The notes below the pieces were generated by a model. That model saw only the letters and a program-made list of their open reading frames with translations, searched no databases and had not been told where the DNA came from. 60,875 bases of DNA from a virus, in IMG/VR virus record IMGVR_UViG_3300043395_000730, positions 1-60,875 of that record. The stretch is one strand, 5' to 3'. The position numbers and the translations under genes were made by a program. Positions 50,950-58,900 of this stretch are shown one piece after another (position 1 is the stretch's first letter; every line of letters begins with the position of its first letter).

Positions 50950-51368
50950 CTCGATACCCCAACTATTGATTCTGGATTTTCTTCACAAGCGTCTAAATAA
51001 TTTTGTGTAAAATTTAAAAGACCTTCATATGATCCCCATCCGTTTTCTGGGTTGTACTTCTTGAACTTTTTTGGATTATCACGAAGTTTAGATAACCCTT
51101 CTTTTATATACGGTATGATATCTTTAGCTCGTATTTCTTGCTTATCTTCAAACTCGTGTTCCGCATTATGGTCTTCCTCTGGAATATTGTAACCATCAAT
51201 AAGCCTATGAGGTCTCCATAAAGCCTCATACAATCCAGCCTTATCAGCCATCTCATTTAAGTTGTGAGTTATGTTTGCGGAATATAATGTCTCATATTCT
51301 ATTTCATGAGTCTTGAACTCATCATAACTTACCCATTTTTTTCTTGTTAAATATACATCTAAGCTCAT
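50946..51368 (-). CDS. conserved phage protein (140 aa)
   Basis: Begins MSLDVYLTRKKWVSYDEFKT and has Y-S-A-N-I-T-H-N-L-N-E-M-A-D-K-A-G-L-Y-E-A-L-W-R-P, R-A-K-D-I-I-P-Y-I-K-E-G-L and N-P-E-N-G-W-G-S-Y-E. This exact style of protein is very common in tailed phages, uncharacterised. Start overlaps the upstream stop (ATGA). Confidence 0.85.
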   Translation of the reverse strand: MSLDVYLTRKKWVSYDEFKTHEIEYETLYSANITHNLNEMADKAGLYEALWRPHRLIDGYNIPEEDHNAEHEFEDKQEIRAKDIIPYIKEGLSKLRDNPKKFKKYNPENGWGSYEGLLNFTQNYLDACEENPESIVGVSR

Positions 51369-51622
51369 CTATTAAATTTTAATCCCCACATTAAACCTAT
51401 CATTGACATTTGACGTTCTGCCAGTTTAGAATTCATTCTAAATTTTTTTCTTAAATACTTTTCGCCCCAAGATTTCCACTCATCATATTGAGCTTCAGTC
51501 ATGGTCCAATTTGTATACCAATCGTCCTTTCTGTCTTTTATGTCATCGTATGTTACGTCATGACCTGCTATTTTAAACATCTCATTGATCATGTCGATAA
51601 CCATTTGATCTTTTTTATCCAT
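51365..51622 (-). CDS. hypothetical protein (85 aa), paralogue of 58489-58770
   Basis: MDKKDQMVIDMINEMFKIAG then D-D-W-Y-T-N-W-T-M-T-E-A-Q-Y-D-E-W-K-S-W-G-E-K-Y-L-R-K-K-F-R and a M-W-G-L-K-F end. The same layout recurs in the 93-aa protein at 58489, so this is a repeated family in the early region. Confidence 0.7.
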   Translation of the reverse strand: MDKKDQMVIDMINEMFKIAGHDVTYDDIKDRKDDWYTNWTMTEAQYDEWKSWGEKYLRKKFRMNSKLAERQMSMIGLMWGLKFNR

Positions 51623-52176
51623 TTTTCTCTAAGTATTAATTCGTAATAGTTTATTCTTTCACCTTGTCCGTTTTTATATGACGTCCATATCTGTGGAAAG
51701 TCTTTTATACATTCTTCAATTCTTTCTCTCTTTGACTTGGTCTTATCTGTGTAGTATTCATAATATATCCAAGATCCCCAGTAATGATATTGCTCACAAG
51801 CACTTACAGACACAACGATCTGCCATTTAAAAAAAACAAAAGACAGTCCTGGCGCATATTCAAAACGTATGTCAGTACTTCTCCATTTGGTTTTCCATCC
51901 AAGATTCCAGAAGTTAAATCCGAACTTCTTTGGAACAGCTACTCTTGATTTCAAGTTCCTTTGATATAAAGCTTCGTATGTAGGCTTGTACTTGCTTGGC
52001 GCCTTCCATTCATCAAGTTCTCTAACAGCCTCTTCATGGGCCATTTTCTTTGACATCTTTACCCACTTACGAGGGTAAAAATATGGAGTACCCATAGCAA
52101 TTTTACCACAATACCAATTCAACTTGAACGGCTTAAATGGAGACCATAAGGACTTTATAAATCTCAAGTCTATCAT
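51589..52176 (-). CDS. hypothetical aromatic-rich protein (195 aa)
   Basis: MIDLRFIKSLWSPFKPFKLN with many Trp/Tyr residues (W-G-S-W-I-Y-Y-E-Y-Y-T-D-K-T-K-S-K-R-E-R). S-T-D-I-R-F-E-Y-A-P-G-L-S-F-V-F-F-K-W-Q-I resembles an uncharacterised Bacteroidota-phage family. Overlaps both neighbours. Confidence 0.65.
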   Translation of the reverse strand: MIDLRFIKSLWSPFKPFKLNWYCGKIAMGTPYFYPRKWVKMSKKMAHEEAVRELDEWKAPSKYKPTYEALYQRNLKSRVAVPKKFGFNFWNLGWKTKWRSTDIRFEYAPGLSFVFFKWQIVVSVSACEQYHYWGSWIYYEYYTDKTKSKRERIEECIKDFPQIWTSYKNGQGERINYYELILREKWIKKIKWLST

Positions 52177-52454
52177 AAGTTCCTAAGCCAATCGTTAAAC
52201 GCAACACCAAGATCATTGATCTGTTGATAGAATGCCATCAACTCTTTGTCGTCCTCTCCAGCGATCTGTCTGTATAGATTGTCGCTGTTTCTTTCGACCT
52301 CTTTGATGAAGTCATTACCAAACATCTTTACTCTCTTGCTATATACCTTCGGGTATATCTCCTTGATGTCCTCCATATAGTCCATCATTACTGGTAAAAT
52401 ACTTACCAAGGCTGCCATCTTTTTCTCGTTCGTGATAGATTTCTTTTTCTCCAT
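52173..52454 (-). CDS. hypothetical helical protein (93 aa)
   Basis: MEKKKSITNEKKMAALVSIL, helical throughout with a D-W-L-R-N-L end. Overlaps the 129-aa frame by 116 nt, which is unusual; see that entry. The start/stop coupling with the 195-aa gene (ATGA) favours this frame. Confidence 0.6.
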   Translation of the reverse strand: MEKKKSITNEKKMAALVSILPVMMDYMEDIKEIYPKVYSKRVKMFGNDFIKEVERNSDNLYRQIAGEDDKELMAFYQQINDLGVAFNDWLRNL

Positions 52455-52728
52455 AACTTAAATTTTCGTAATTATATTCTATTGTATTTAACATCTCTTC
52501 CTCTGACAGGAAGTCATCTGCTTTCTTGTAGCCAAACTCACCCTTCGTATCGTGAGATGGGCCTATTGCTCGAGTTACGTTGTGTATAAAAAAATGCCAT
52601 GATATGTTGTACTTGTTTGGCAGGTTTTCAATTAGTTCGCCATTTATTATGTCTCTCTTTATTTGGTGTCTAAGATCAATCAACCTCGATAAATCCTTCA
52701 CCGCTGTAATACGTCGCCTTAATGCCAT
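52339..52728 (-). CDS. hypothetical protein (129 aa), long overlap with next gene
   Basis: Frame overlaps VRR-NUC by 53 nt at the start and the 93-aa gene by 116 nt at the end. The middle part (K-F-I-I-N-G-type region: Y-N-I-S-W-H-F-F-I-H-N-V-T-R-A-I-G-P) looks coding. A TTG start at about 52683, overlapping the VRR-NUC stop, would shorten the first overlap. Unusual but plausible in a dense phage. Confidence 0.5.
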   Translation of the reverse strand: MALRRRITAVKDLSRLIDLRHQIKRDIINGELIENLPNKYNISWHFFIHNVTRAIGPSHDTKGEFGYKKADDFLSEEEMLNTIEYNYENLSYGEKEIYHEREKDGSLGKYFTSNDGLYGGHQGDIPEGI

Positions 52729-52939
52729 GTGATTTTAGTTCTTTTATCCTATAAACTTGTAGAGGCCTAGGCTTATGTCCAGGCCTCTTTACCTCAACAA
52801 AGAAAGCACTACAGTCCTTTGGCAATGCCAATAGGTCTGGTATACCATTCTTATTTGTCATAATTAATTTTATGACATAATACCCCTCACTCTCAAGTTG
52901 CTTGATTAGTTTTGTTTGTATCTGCTGTTCTGTTGCCAA
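52676..52939 (-). CDS. VRR-NUC domain nuclease
   Basis: 87 residues. Full small VRR-NUC fold: E-Q-Q-I-Q-T-K-L-I-K at start, N-G-I-P-D-L-L-A-L (catalytic Asp), F-F-V-E-V-K-R-P-G (E-x-K), L-Q-V-Y-R-I-K-E-L and G-I-K-A-T-Y-Y-S. Family is Holliday-junction or DNA-structure specific endonuclease in phages and FAN1-like proteins. Position between replication genes fits recombination or replication-intermediate cleavage. Confidence 0.88.
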   Translation of the reverse strand: MATEQQIQTKLIKQLESEGYYVIKLIMTNKNGIPDLLALPKDCSAFFVEVKRPGHKPRPLQVYRIKELKSHGIKATYYSGEGFIEVD

Positions 52940-53153
52940 ATGTCGTATAGTATTTGTTAAGATGCGGTGTTACCTTTTGAAGATCAGCAAACTTAATGAA
53001 TTTTAAATTACTATCCAAGACTTCAATTGAATTTATTATTATTTTTCCATCAATAAATTCATAGTCGCTTACATTTAACACTAGTTGTTCTGGCGTTTCA
53101 AGATCGAAAGTCTCTACCAACTTTGCGATCATTGGATCATTTAATATTTTCAT
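52893..53153 (-). CDS. hypothetical protein (86 aa)
   Basis: MKILNDPMIAKLVETFDLET; mixed alpha-beta, overlaps the VRR-NUC gene by 47 nt. Unrecognised. Confidence 0.6.
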   Translation of the reverse strand: MKILNDPMIAKLVETFDLETPEQLVLNVSDYEFIDGKIIINSIEVLDSNLKFIKFADLQKVTPHLNKYYTTFGNRTADTNKTNQAT

Positions 53154-53201
53154 TGTCTTATAAGGGAAAAATATATGTTGTTTTGTTCTTTTTATTACAA
53201 G

Positions 53202-53342
53202 TTATTCAGAAAAATCAATTTTTAATTGCTTCATGTTTTCAAGTAACATTCGCTCTAACTCTCGCTCTGCTTCAAGTTTAAATCTTTTTAACTTCTTCAT
53301 ATCCAGTTCGATATCCTTGATCAATTGGATTTGGGCTTTAAT
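53202..53342 (-). CDS. small coiled-coil protein with non-ATG start
   Basis: Frame I-K-A-Q-I-Q-L-I-K-D-I-E-L-D-M-K-K-L-K-R-F-K then E-R-E-L-E-R-M-L-L-E-N-M-K-Q-L-K, a single coiled coil of about 46 residues. It has no ATG at its beginning: ATT overlaps the stop of the helicase gene (53342), or TTG at 53324 is used. Heptad pattern and packing in the operon suggest it is real. Confidence 0.45.
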   Translation of the reverse strand: MKAQIQLIKDIELDMKKLKRFKLEAERELERMLLENMKQLKIDFSE

Positions 53343-54588
53343 TTTTGTTTACATAGTCTTTCTTAAAAATGTTTACTGTAAACTTCTTTTTTGCTTTTAC
53401 TGTCTCATATATCTTGTCTTCTATACCTCCTTCAGAAAATATCCAATACACCTTATTGAATTTTCTTGACATTGTAGTCATGCGATCTCTGGCCTGCCAA
53501 TAACTTGTAGCGCTGAAGTCAATGTTATAAAACACAACATAGTCAGCATTTTTTAAGGATATACCCTCACGTCCAGACACTATTTGTAAGGCTATTACCT
53601 TAAAGTCTCCATTGTCAAAATCATTAAGTTCAGTGGTCAATTCATCGCCAAATACTTGTTTAAGTGCATTAAGCTCCTCTTTAAACTTATAGAATACTCC
53701 GATCTTTAATGTCGCAAATTGCGACTTTATAAACTCAGCTTTTGTGGTGTCAATAACCATACTGTTACCGCTCTCAAATTTCACGGTACCACTACATAAC
53801 TGATGTATTTTTTGCATAAGTTTTACTGGCGTGTCGGCCAATATGACTTCGTCCTTACCTTCAACAACTAGATCACGCTCTAATTTTTTTATTATGTTTT
53901 TTATGGTATCGCTCATCGCGATATGCAATATCTCTTCCTCTATCTCAGTAGAGAATCCAGCCTGCTTTTGTTGGAAGGTTATCATATACTCAGAAACGGC
54001 AGACATTATCTTCTGCTCTATACCCTTGTCGTACTCATTTATAAGTATGCCGTTTATATTCCGTTGATACTTATTGACATAGTCATCGGCCCATCTATAA
54101 AAATTAACGTAGTGTTTGAAAGGACTGTATGCACTCACCCAAAACTGATGATATATCTGACTGTATGACTCTGGGCTTGGTGTTCCAGATAGGAAGATCA
54201 TTGGCTTGAATGCAAACATCTGCTTATACATCTTTGTGTGTATCCCTGGCTTTGGAAATGCCCCAAACCTATGATGCTCATCGTGTATGATTAGATCGTA
54301 GTTATTATCCTCTAGCTTATGCATAGACTCGTCATTTATCACAGTAATATCAAAGTGTTCCGAGAAACCGAAATCTCTATAGTCGTTCTCTATTGACTTT
54401 ATAGCCTTCTTCTTTGTTAGGAATAAAACTCTTTTAGATCCGTATAACCTAGCTATCTCAAGTGATGTTGCTGTCTTGCCAGTCCTTACTTCCATAGCAA
54501 GATATACTATGTTTTTATTCGAGAGTATCTGATTCGCTCTCTGTGCTATCTCTGACTGATAGTCTCTTAAGTTCATTGTAGATTTCAT
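53338..54588 (-). CDS. SNF2/DEAD-type superfamily 2 ATPase (helicase-like)
   Basis: 416 residues. Motif I E-V-R-T-G-K-T near residue 35, motif II I-I-H-D-E-H-H-R (D-E-x-H) near residue 98, motif III S-G-T-P-S-P-E-S, and C-terminal motifs V-V-F-Y-N-I-D-F-S-A-T-S-Y-W-Q-A-R-D-R-M-T-T. SF2 translocases of this short type are common in Bacteroidota phages and may remodel DNA during replication or counter host proteins. Overlaps the 96-aa gene by 74 nt. Confidence 0.88.
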   Translation of the reverse strand: MKSTMNLRDYQSEIAQRANQILSNKNIVYLAMEVRTGKTATSLEIARLYGSKRVLFLTKKKAIKSIENDYRDFGFSEHFDITVINDESMHKLEDNNYDLIIHDEHHRFGAFPKPGIHTKMYKQMFAFKPMIFLSGTPSPESYSQIYHQFWVSAYSPFKHYVNFYRWADDYVNKYQRNINGILINEYDKGIEQKIMSAVSEYMITFQQKQAGFSTEIEEEILHIAMSDTIKNIIKKLERDLVVEGKDEVILADTPVKLMQKIHQLCSGTVKFESGNSMVIDTTKAEFIKSQFATLKIGVFYKFKEELNALKQVFGDELTTELNDFDNGDFKVIALQIVSGREGISLKNADYVVFYNIDFSATSYWQARDRMTTMSRKFNKVYWIFSEGGIEDKIYETVKAKKKFTVNIFKKDYVNKN

Positions 54589-54805
54589 TTAATTCGTTTT
54601 GATGTTTAGAACGTAATAGCTCCTTGATAGAATAATATGGCCTATAGTTAAGTCTGTCTACGCTACCAGACAAGAAGTCATGCGTCATTGTATAGTCTTC
54701 GTACATCTCTGTAAGCTCTGCATGTCTCCTTGTGCTGTTAGCTGTAACGCTCAATAGCTTGCCTATTGCACCTATTTTTTCTTTAAGTTTTGCTATTGCG
54801 CTCAT
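54515..54805 (-). CDS. hypothetical helical protein (96 aa)
   Basis: MSAIAKLKEKIGAIGKLLSV; charged helices with R-R-H-A-E-L-T-E-M-Y and an acidic C-terminal tail (E-S-E-S-D-T-L-E). The acidic tail is encoded in the overlap with the helicase gene. Unrecognised. Confidence 0.6.
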   Translation of the reverse strand: MSAIAKLKEKIGAIGKLLSVTANSTRRHAELTEMYEDYTMTHDFLSGSVDRLNYRPYYSIKELLRSKHQNELNEIYNELKRLSVRDSTESESDTLE

Positions 54806-54808
54806 AAT

Positions 54809-57157
54809 TTAAAAGTTTAACCTACTTTGCTCATTCTGCTTTATCTTAAATTCTACATTCTTACCATTTGCTCCACGAGTAATCTCTGGCTTCATTCCGT
54901 ACTGATATTCACCGAATGAATCTAACCATCTGTAGAACTTTATCTGCGATATCTTGTACCTACCATAGTTACCAAAGTCTGGATACTCGGAAACAAATGA
55001 GTTATATAGAGTATTCCCAAGTGTCGGCATGTTAGCTTTTGTACCCATGTTATCCTTGGATGTACACCACTCCCAAAAGTCAGCACTTGTTTCAGCAATA
55101 AATTTACGAGTTTTTAAATTCTTGAACTCACTTTGCATCAAACCTTTATTTAGATACAACTGTAGGTTTGATATCATGTAGTTGTCAAAGCGTATCCACT
55201 CGTCATCATTCCAGTCTGTAAATAACATATGGCCGAACTCACTCTCTGGCGTGTAGTTCTTTGAGTAGTGCTGTTTGAACTCTAGGTCCCACTTACGTCT
55301 CTCAAATGAATTACCAGCTCCTCTGATGGCATAGTTTGTAGTTATGACAATCTTTGGAGAGTCCTCGAACTCTAGCTTAATCTCATCCTTGTTTTTCTTC
55401 TCAAGTGTTATACCCTCAGTAATTACTGAGAACAATCTCTCAAAGTCAAAGTGACGAGCGACATCATCAAACACCAACACCTGCGTGTCAACCTGTACAC
55501 GTTGATATGGGAATGACTTCTGAAAGCTGAATCCCTTTCCGTCTATTATCACCATCTTCTTCATGTGGCTGATAGACTTTACGAATATACCCTTACCAGT
55601 ACCTCCCTCTGGGTTGTCACTGATCACCTCGTCATTAAGTATTATCGCAGGAGCATAGCTTGCAGGCTTATGCGAATGCATCAAATAACCAATTGTCGAC
55701 TCAACAGAACGCTGTCTATCTGGCGTGTCACCAGCTATGTTGTTGATGAATCTCTTGTACTCACAATCATCAAATGATGATATGTTAAAGTTACGCTGTA
55801 TCTTCTGCTTCTCCCACACATAACCAGATAGGTCTTTGTAGTCTATCATGTCAATTCTTGACTTCGACACCCTAACAGCGCAGTTTAGGTAATATAGGTA
55901 TGCTACATCTGGGGTGTCTTTAATGAAGTCAGCATCGATCTTAGAGACATAGTTTAGGAATGTCTCTTGGAAGAACTTAGTGTTGATCGCAAAGAAGTTG
56001 TACACCGACATGTCATTACGATCGTATAAGTACTTGAGAACGAAGTCTTTAATTACATCTTCGTTTACATCACTGATCGTATTGTCAACCACTCTAACAA
56101 ATACAAAATTCATAGACGTTGGTGGATAGTATTTATAGAAACCGCTCCTCTCTAAAAAACGTCTGAAGAGGTGTGGCACTAGGTCTATCTTACCCTTACT
56201 GCTCTTGGTCCAAAAGTCTTCATCACTGTCTGGAACTTGGTCGGTACTTATGGCGTACTTGTCCACAACTTGTTCTACAGGAATACCCATCTTTATGTCA
56301 TTCTTTATAGACGTCTCCTTCTCTTTGTCCTCAAAGTATTTTGTATTGAACTGCTGTACGTTCTTATAAGCGCTGTATATGATGGTTGGTATCTCTCTAG
56401 ACATTGATCCATCTACGTCGTGCTCATGAAGTACTGCCATAGCGTCCTCTTTATTTATGCCATACTCATTTAGTGCTGATGCTAGTATGAATAAGTTATT
56501 GTTACGCTGTCCTGGCACCATGCCGTGATTTTTGTTCCACCATAAGTTAAGTCTACGAACTATCTCTTGGTGATCCTCAACAACAAACATAACAGACTTA
56601 CGTTCTACTGGAACCTCAACATCACCCTCTATCTGAGTCCATATTGAAGACAGCTCGTTTACGTATATGTCTGGATCGTATGACTCATAACAAACCCTTG
56701 ATATGTTGCGCGACGTGGTGTCAAACTGTGGGATGTTATAGTACGTCTTTAGTGCGTTAAAGTAGTGCTTATGATGCATTGGATTTTTTGGTATCCTCAC
56801 AAGAACCTTTAACCCATCGCCAGAAGGTGACAAGAAACACGCATATGTGTAGTCATCGCTCTCTACTTTTTTCCGAAAGTTAGATAGATGTACATCATCG
56901 TCAAACCCATCGAAGTCTATACATATTAGACCGCTATGATTTATGCAAGCAGTGTCTGCACGTTTTGAGAACTGACCAGAGAAACATATCGCTGGAAGTA
57001 ATTTCTTCTTCTCGTTGCGTTTGTTTTTGTCTGTCTCAAATCTAACGTCAGTAACCAACTGCATAGATTTACCATCGCGTATCCTTGAGATAGCTACGGA
57101 TACATCTACGTGGTAAGGTGATGATGTGTCGTTGATTGATTTAAAGTATGTTATCAT
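54809..57157 (-). CDS. primase-helicase: BT4734/VirE-N-like primase plus D5-like SF3 helicase
   Basis: 782 residues. N-terminal AEP-related domain: C-I-N-H-S-G-L-I-C-I-D-F-D-G-F (Asp 81 and 83), L-S-P-S-G-D-G-L-K-V-L-V (near 110). Middle helical part includes P-G-Q-R-N-N-N-L-F-I-L-A-S-A-L-N. C-terminal helicase: Walker A E-G-G-T-G-K-G near residue 520, Walker B Q-V-L-V-F-D-D-V, motif C K-I-V-I-T-T-N-Y, arginine finger F-E-R-R-K-W-D. Combines primer synthesis and unwinding; the main replication initiator of the genome. VirE-N primases are typical of Bacteroidota mobile elements. Confidence 0.92.
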   Translation of the reverse strand: MITYFKSINDTSSPYHVDVSVAISRIRDGKSMQLVTDVRFETDKNKRNEKKKLLPAICFSGQFSKRADTACINHSGLICIDFDGFDDDVHLSNFRKKVESDDYTYACFLSPSGDGLKVLVRIPKNPMHHKHYFNALKTYYNIPQFDTTSRNISRVCYESYDPDIYVNELSSIWTQIEGDVEVPVERKSVMFVVEDHQEIVRRLNLWWNKNHGMVPGQRNNNLFILASALNEYGINKEDAMAVLHEHDVDGSMSREIPTIIYSAYKNVQQFNTKYFEDKEKETSIKNDIKMGIPVEQVVDKYAISTDQVPDSDEDFWTKSSKGKIDLVPHLFRRFLERSGFYKYYPPTSMNFVFVRVVDNTISDVNEDVIKDFVLKYLYDRNDMSVYNFFAINTKFFQETFLNYVSKIDADFIKDTPDVAYLYYLNCAVRVSKSRIDMIDYKDLSGYVWEKQKIQRNFNISSFDDCEYKRFINNIAGDTPDRQRSVESTIGYLMHSHKPASYAPAIILNDEVISDNPEGGTGKGIFVKSISHMKKMVIIDGKGFSFQKSFPYQRVQVDTQVLVFDDVARHFDFERLFSVITEGITLEKKNKDEIKLEFEDSPKIVITTNYAIRGAGNSFERRKWDLEFKQHYSKNYTPESEFGHMLFTDWNDDEWIRFDNYMISNLQLYLNKGLMQSEFKNLKTRKFIAETSADFWEWCTSKDNMGTKANMPTLGNTLYNSFVSEYPDFGNYGRYKISQIKFYRWLDSFGEYQYGMKPEITRGANGKNVEFKIKQNEQSRLNF

Positions 57158-57395
57158 ATTCCTTTATGTCGTTTAAAAGTATTTTGTCATTAACTGATAA
57201 TAGGTATTCATATTTGTTGATCCAATAGTGGACCGCACTGTGGTCCCGATTGAACAACTGGCCTATCTCCTTTAATGTAAAACCTGCCCTTCTCAACTGA
57301 ACATAAAGGTGTGCTCTCTTGTGAACGAGATGCTGTTTTCTTGATGGTGAACTTAGGTCGTCCCTATCAATGATCGATTGGATTGTTGATTTCAT
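57141..57395 (-). CDS. DnaA domain IV-like DNA-binding protein
   Basis: 84 residues. The helix-turn-helix T-L-K-E-I-G-Q-L-F-N-R-D-H-S-A-V-H-Y-W-I-N matches the DnaA C-terminal domain signature (G-x-x-F-x-x-R-D-H-S-T-V), without the ATPase domain. Preceded by a basic helix (R-K-Q-H-L-V-H-K-R-A-H). May recognise an origin box or act as a transcription regulator. Overlaps the primase-helicase start by 17 nt. Confidence 0.85.
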   Translation of the reverse strand: MKSTIQSIIDRDDLSSPSRKQHLVHKRAHLYVQLRRAGFTLKEIGQLFNRDHSAVHYWINKYEYLLSVNDKILLNDIKEYDNIL

Positions 57396-57756
57396 GTCTG
57401 TATTTAATTTCTTTTTTTAATAATTCAAGGTGCCATTCTGCACCACCATATTCAAGTATTGCTTGGATGTGATCGTCTGTTAGCTGTGCGATCGGTATCC
57501 ATGTAAGAGGTTGTTTGCCATCAATTCCACGGCTACCCCGTGTGGCAAACTGACGTACAAGCTCAAAGTCATCGTCATCATTTATAGCATACGCATGTAT
57601 CTTTTTCATGTCTTTTGCTCCGTATTTTTGGTAGTACGAACCACCATCCACTGAAGCATCGTTAGGACATCCGCATCTTTTGAAGTCATGTACGTGTCGG
57701 CTTACTAGTGTTTTCAAACACTGTAGGCATGTCACTGAGTTATATACTATCGCCAT
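57367..57756 (-). CDS. cysteine/histidine-rich conserved phage protein (129 aa)
   Basis: N-terminus has T-C-L-Q-C-L-K-T-L-V-S-R-H-V-H-D-F-K-R-C-G-C-P-N-D-A-S-V-D-G-G: C-x-x-C then H-x-H-D-F-x-x-C-x-C, a zinc-ribbon-like family common in phages (H-D-F-x-x-C-x-C-x-x-x-x-V-D-G-G). The C-terminal half is appended helical sequence. Function unknown. Confidence 0.8.
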   Translation of the reverse strand: MAIVYNSVTCLQCLKTLVSRHVHDFKRCGCPNDASVDGGSYYQKYGAKDMKKIHAYAINDDDDFELVRQFATRGSRGIDGKQPLTWIPIAQLTDDHIQAILEYGGAEWHLELLKKEIKYRHEINNPIDH

Positions 57757-57925
57757 TTAGTTCTTCTAATACATCAAGATGATAATCTAAATACAATGGG
57801 TTAACTACTTTACACATAAGCTCTACTGCTTTGATGGCTGATCTTCTGGCATGTTCTGGACTCATGTCGTGACTGATGCTTAAAAAATCTTCATATATTT
57901 CTGTTGCCTTTTCTTTTGGTGTCAT
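57740..57925 (-). CDS. hypothetical protein (61 aa)
   Basis: MTPKEKATEIYEDFLSISHD; helical, with a pattern (K-A-x-E-I-Y-x-x-F-x-x-x-H-D-x-x-x-E-x-A-R-x-x-A-I-K) common to short phage and Flavobacteriia proteins. Coupled to both neighbours. Confidence 0.7.
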   Translation of the reverse strand: MTPKEKATEIYEDFLSISHDMSPEHARRSAIKAVELMCKVVNPLYLDYHLDVLEELNGDSI

Positions 57926-57999
57926 GATAGTAAGTATTTAATTAATTCAAATGCTCCGATACCTGCCAACGGAAGCAGTATTCTTTCTAAGTTTTTCAT
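57922..57999 (-). CDS. tiny membrane peptide (25 aa)
   Basis: MKNLERILLPLAGIGAFELI then K-Y-L-L-S: one short hydrophobic segment. ATG lies just after the previous stop and the TGA overlaps the next ATG (ATGA). Coupling on both sides supports it although it is far below usual gene-calling limits. Confidence 0.5.
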   Translation of the reverse strand: MKNLERILLPLAGIGAFELIKYLLS

Positions 58000-58000
58000 C

Positions 58001-58210
58001 TTATTCTGATTTAAAGGTTTCATTGTAGTATTTTTCAAATTCAAATAATTCTCCATTAAAACCATCTTGAAAAGCTGCTTTATAAATTAAAATCATCTGC
58101 TCCTTTTCCATTTCTTTGGCTTGTTCAAACCATTCTTGTATTTTATCATAACTACATAAGTCAGGATAATTTAACCAAGTATCTTGTAACCATTCTACTG
58201 CTGTTTTCAT
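58001..58210 (-). CDS. hypothetical protein (69 aa), paralogue of 59205-59426
   Basis: MKTAVEWLQDTWLNYPDLCS, ending N-E-T-F-K-S-E. K-E-M-E-K-E-Q-M-I in the middle and the T-A-V-E-W-L start are shared with the 59205-59426 gene and with a common Bacteroidota/phage small-protein family. Function unknown. Confidence 0.75.
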   Translation of the reverse strand: MKTAVEWLQDTWLNYPDLCSYDKIQEWFEQAKEMEKEQMILIYKAAFQDGFNGELFEFEKYYNETFKSE

Positions 58211-58307
58211 AATTATTTTTATTTTATGTTTATTATATTATACTGTTGTATTTAAATTATACTTTAATGTCTATTTTATTGTGCGAAAAACTTGACAAAT
58301 ATCAGTT

Positions 58308-58363
58308 TATAACCTTAAATACTTTTTACAAAGTAAGCCTATAACCTTAAATACTTTTTACAA
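58308..58363. repeat. tandem 24-bp direct repeat, 32-bp period
   Basis: TATAACCTTAAATACTTTTTACAA is... present twice, at 58308-58331 and 58340-58363 (written here as two pieces: TATAACCTTAAATAC and TTTTTACAA). The right copy includes the last codons and stop of the neighbouring gene, so the left copy is a duplicate of a gene end. Confidence 0.85.
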
Positions 58364-58502
58364 GTTCTACTTTATGTATAATCTTTTCCCACACATCAGC
58401 TTTCTTTTTAGCATCTTCAGGTGAGTTAGCTTGTACTATTTTGTAACTTAGTTCCTTCTTACTTCCGTAAGTGAACCAAATCCATACTTTATAAGTCTTC
58501 AT
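58347..58502 (-). CDS. hypothetical protein (51 aa)
   Basis: MKTYKVWIWFTYGSKKELSY then V-Q-A-N-S-P-E-D-A-K-K-K-A. The pattern of a beta hairpin followed by A-x-S-P-E-D-A-K resembles small bacterial/phage proteins. ATG overlaps the preceding gene's end by 14 nt. Its 3' end is duplicated downstream. Confidence 0.65.
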   Translation of the reverse strand: MKTYKVWIWFTYGSKKELSYKIVQANSPEDAKKKADVWEKIIHKVELVKSI

Positions 58503-58770
58503 TGCCTTGTTGAATAGGAACTTTTAAACCATAAGATAAATCAAACCACCCCCACGCTTTTATCGTATGCGCTTTCGTGTATCTAAATTGCTCTTGTGCT
58601 TCTTTTAACCACCACTCTTTGAATTCTACGTACTTTTCGTAGCTTATTTCATTCGAATACCAATTTTCCTCTTTTTCGTACAGGTCGGTTGGTAGGTTAG
58701 CCATTTGTAACTGCTTTTTAATAGCAGCCAAAACGAAGGCGTCATTTGTTGGATATTTTCTTTTTCTCAT
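58489..58770 (-). CDS. hypothetical protein (93 aa), paralogue of 51365-51622
   Basis: MRKRKYPTNDAFVLAAIKKQ; shares E-N-W-Y-S-N-x-x-x-x-x-Y-x-E-F-K-E-W-W-x-K-E-A-Q and a late Y-G-L-K-V-P with the 85-aa protein at 51365. Function unknown. Overlaps neighbours on both sides. Confidence 0.7.
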   Translation of the reverse strand: MRKRKYPTNDAFVLAAIKKQLQMANLPTDLYEKEENWYSNEISYEKYVEFKEWWLKEAQEQFRYTKAHTIKAWGWFDLSYGLKVPIQQGNEDL

Positions 58771-58900
58771 ATCTAAAAACTTTTTGTTTAGTGTCTATAT
58801 TTATCGTGTATTCTTTAGCCTTACATACTGCTAAATACAATTCAAAGTTGAAATTCCCGTTTCTTTTCCAGTATTCAATTTGTTTAAGTAGTGTCATCAT
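58742..58900 (-). CDS. hypothetical basic protein (52 aa)
   Basis: MMTLLKQIEYWKRNGNFNFE, helical with a lysine-rich tail. The ATG overlaps the stop of the 103-aa gene (ATGATGA) and the end overlaps the 93-aa gene by 29 nt. Supported by coupling rather than homology. Confidence 0.55.
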   Translation of the reverse strand: MMTLLKQIEYWKRNGNFNFELYLAVCKAKEYTINIDTKQKVFRYEKKKISNK

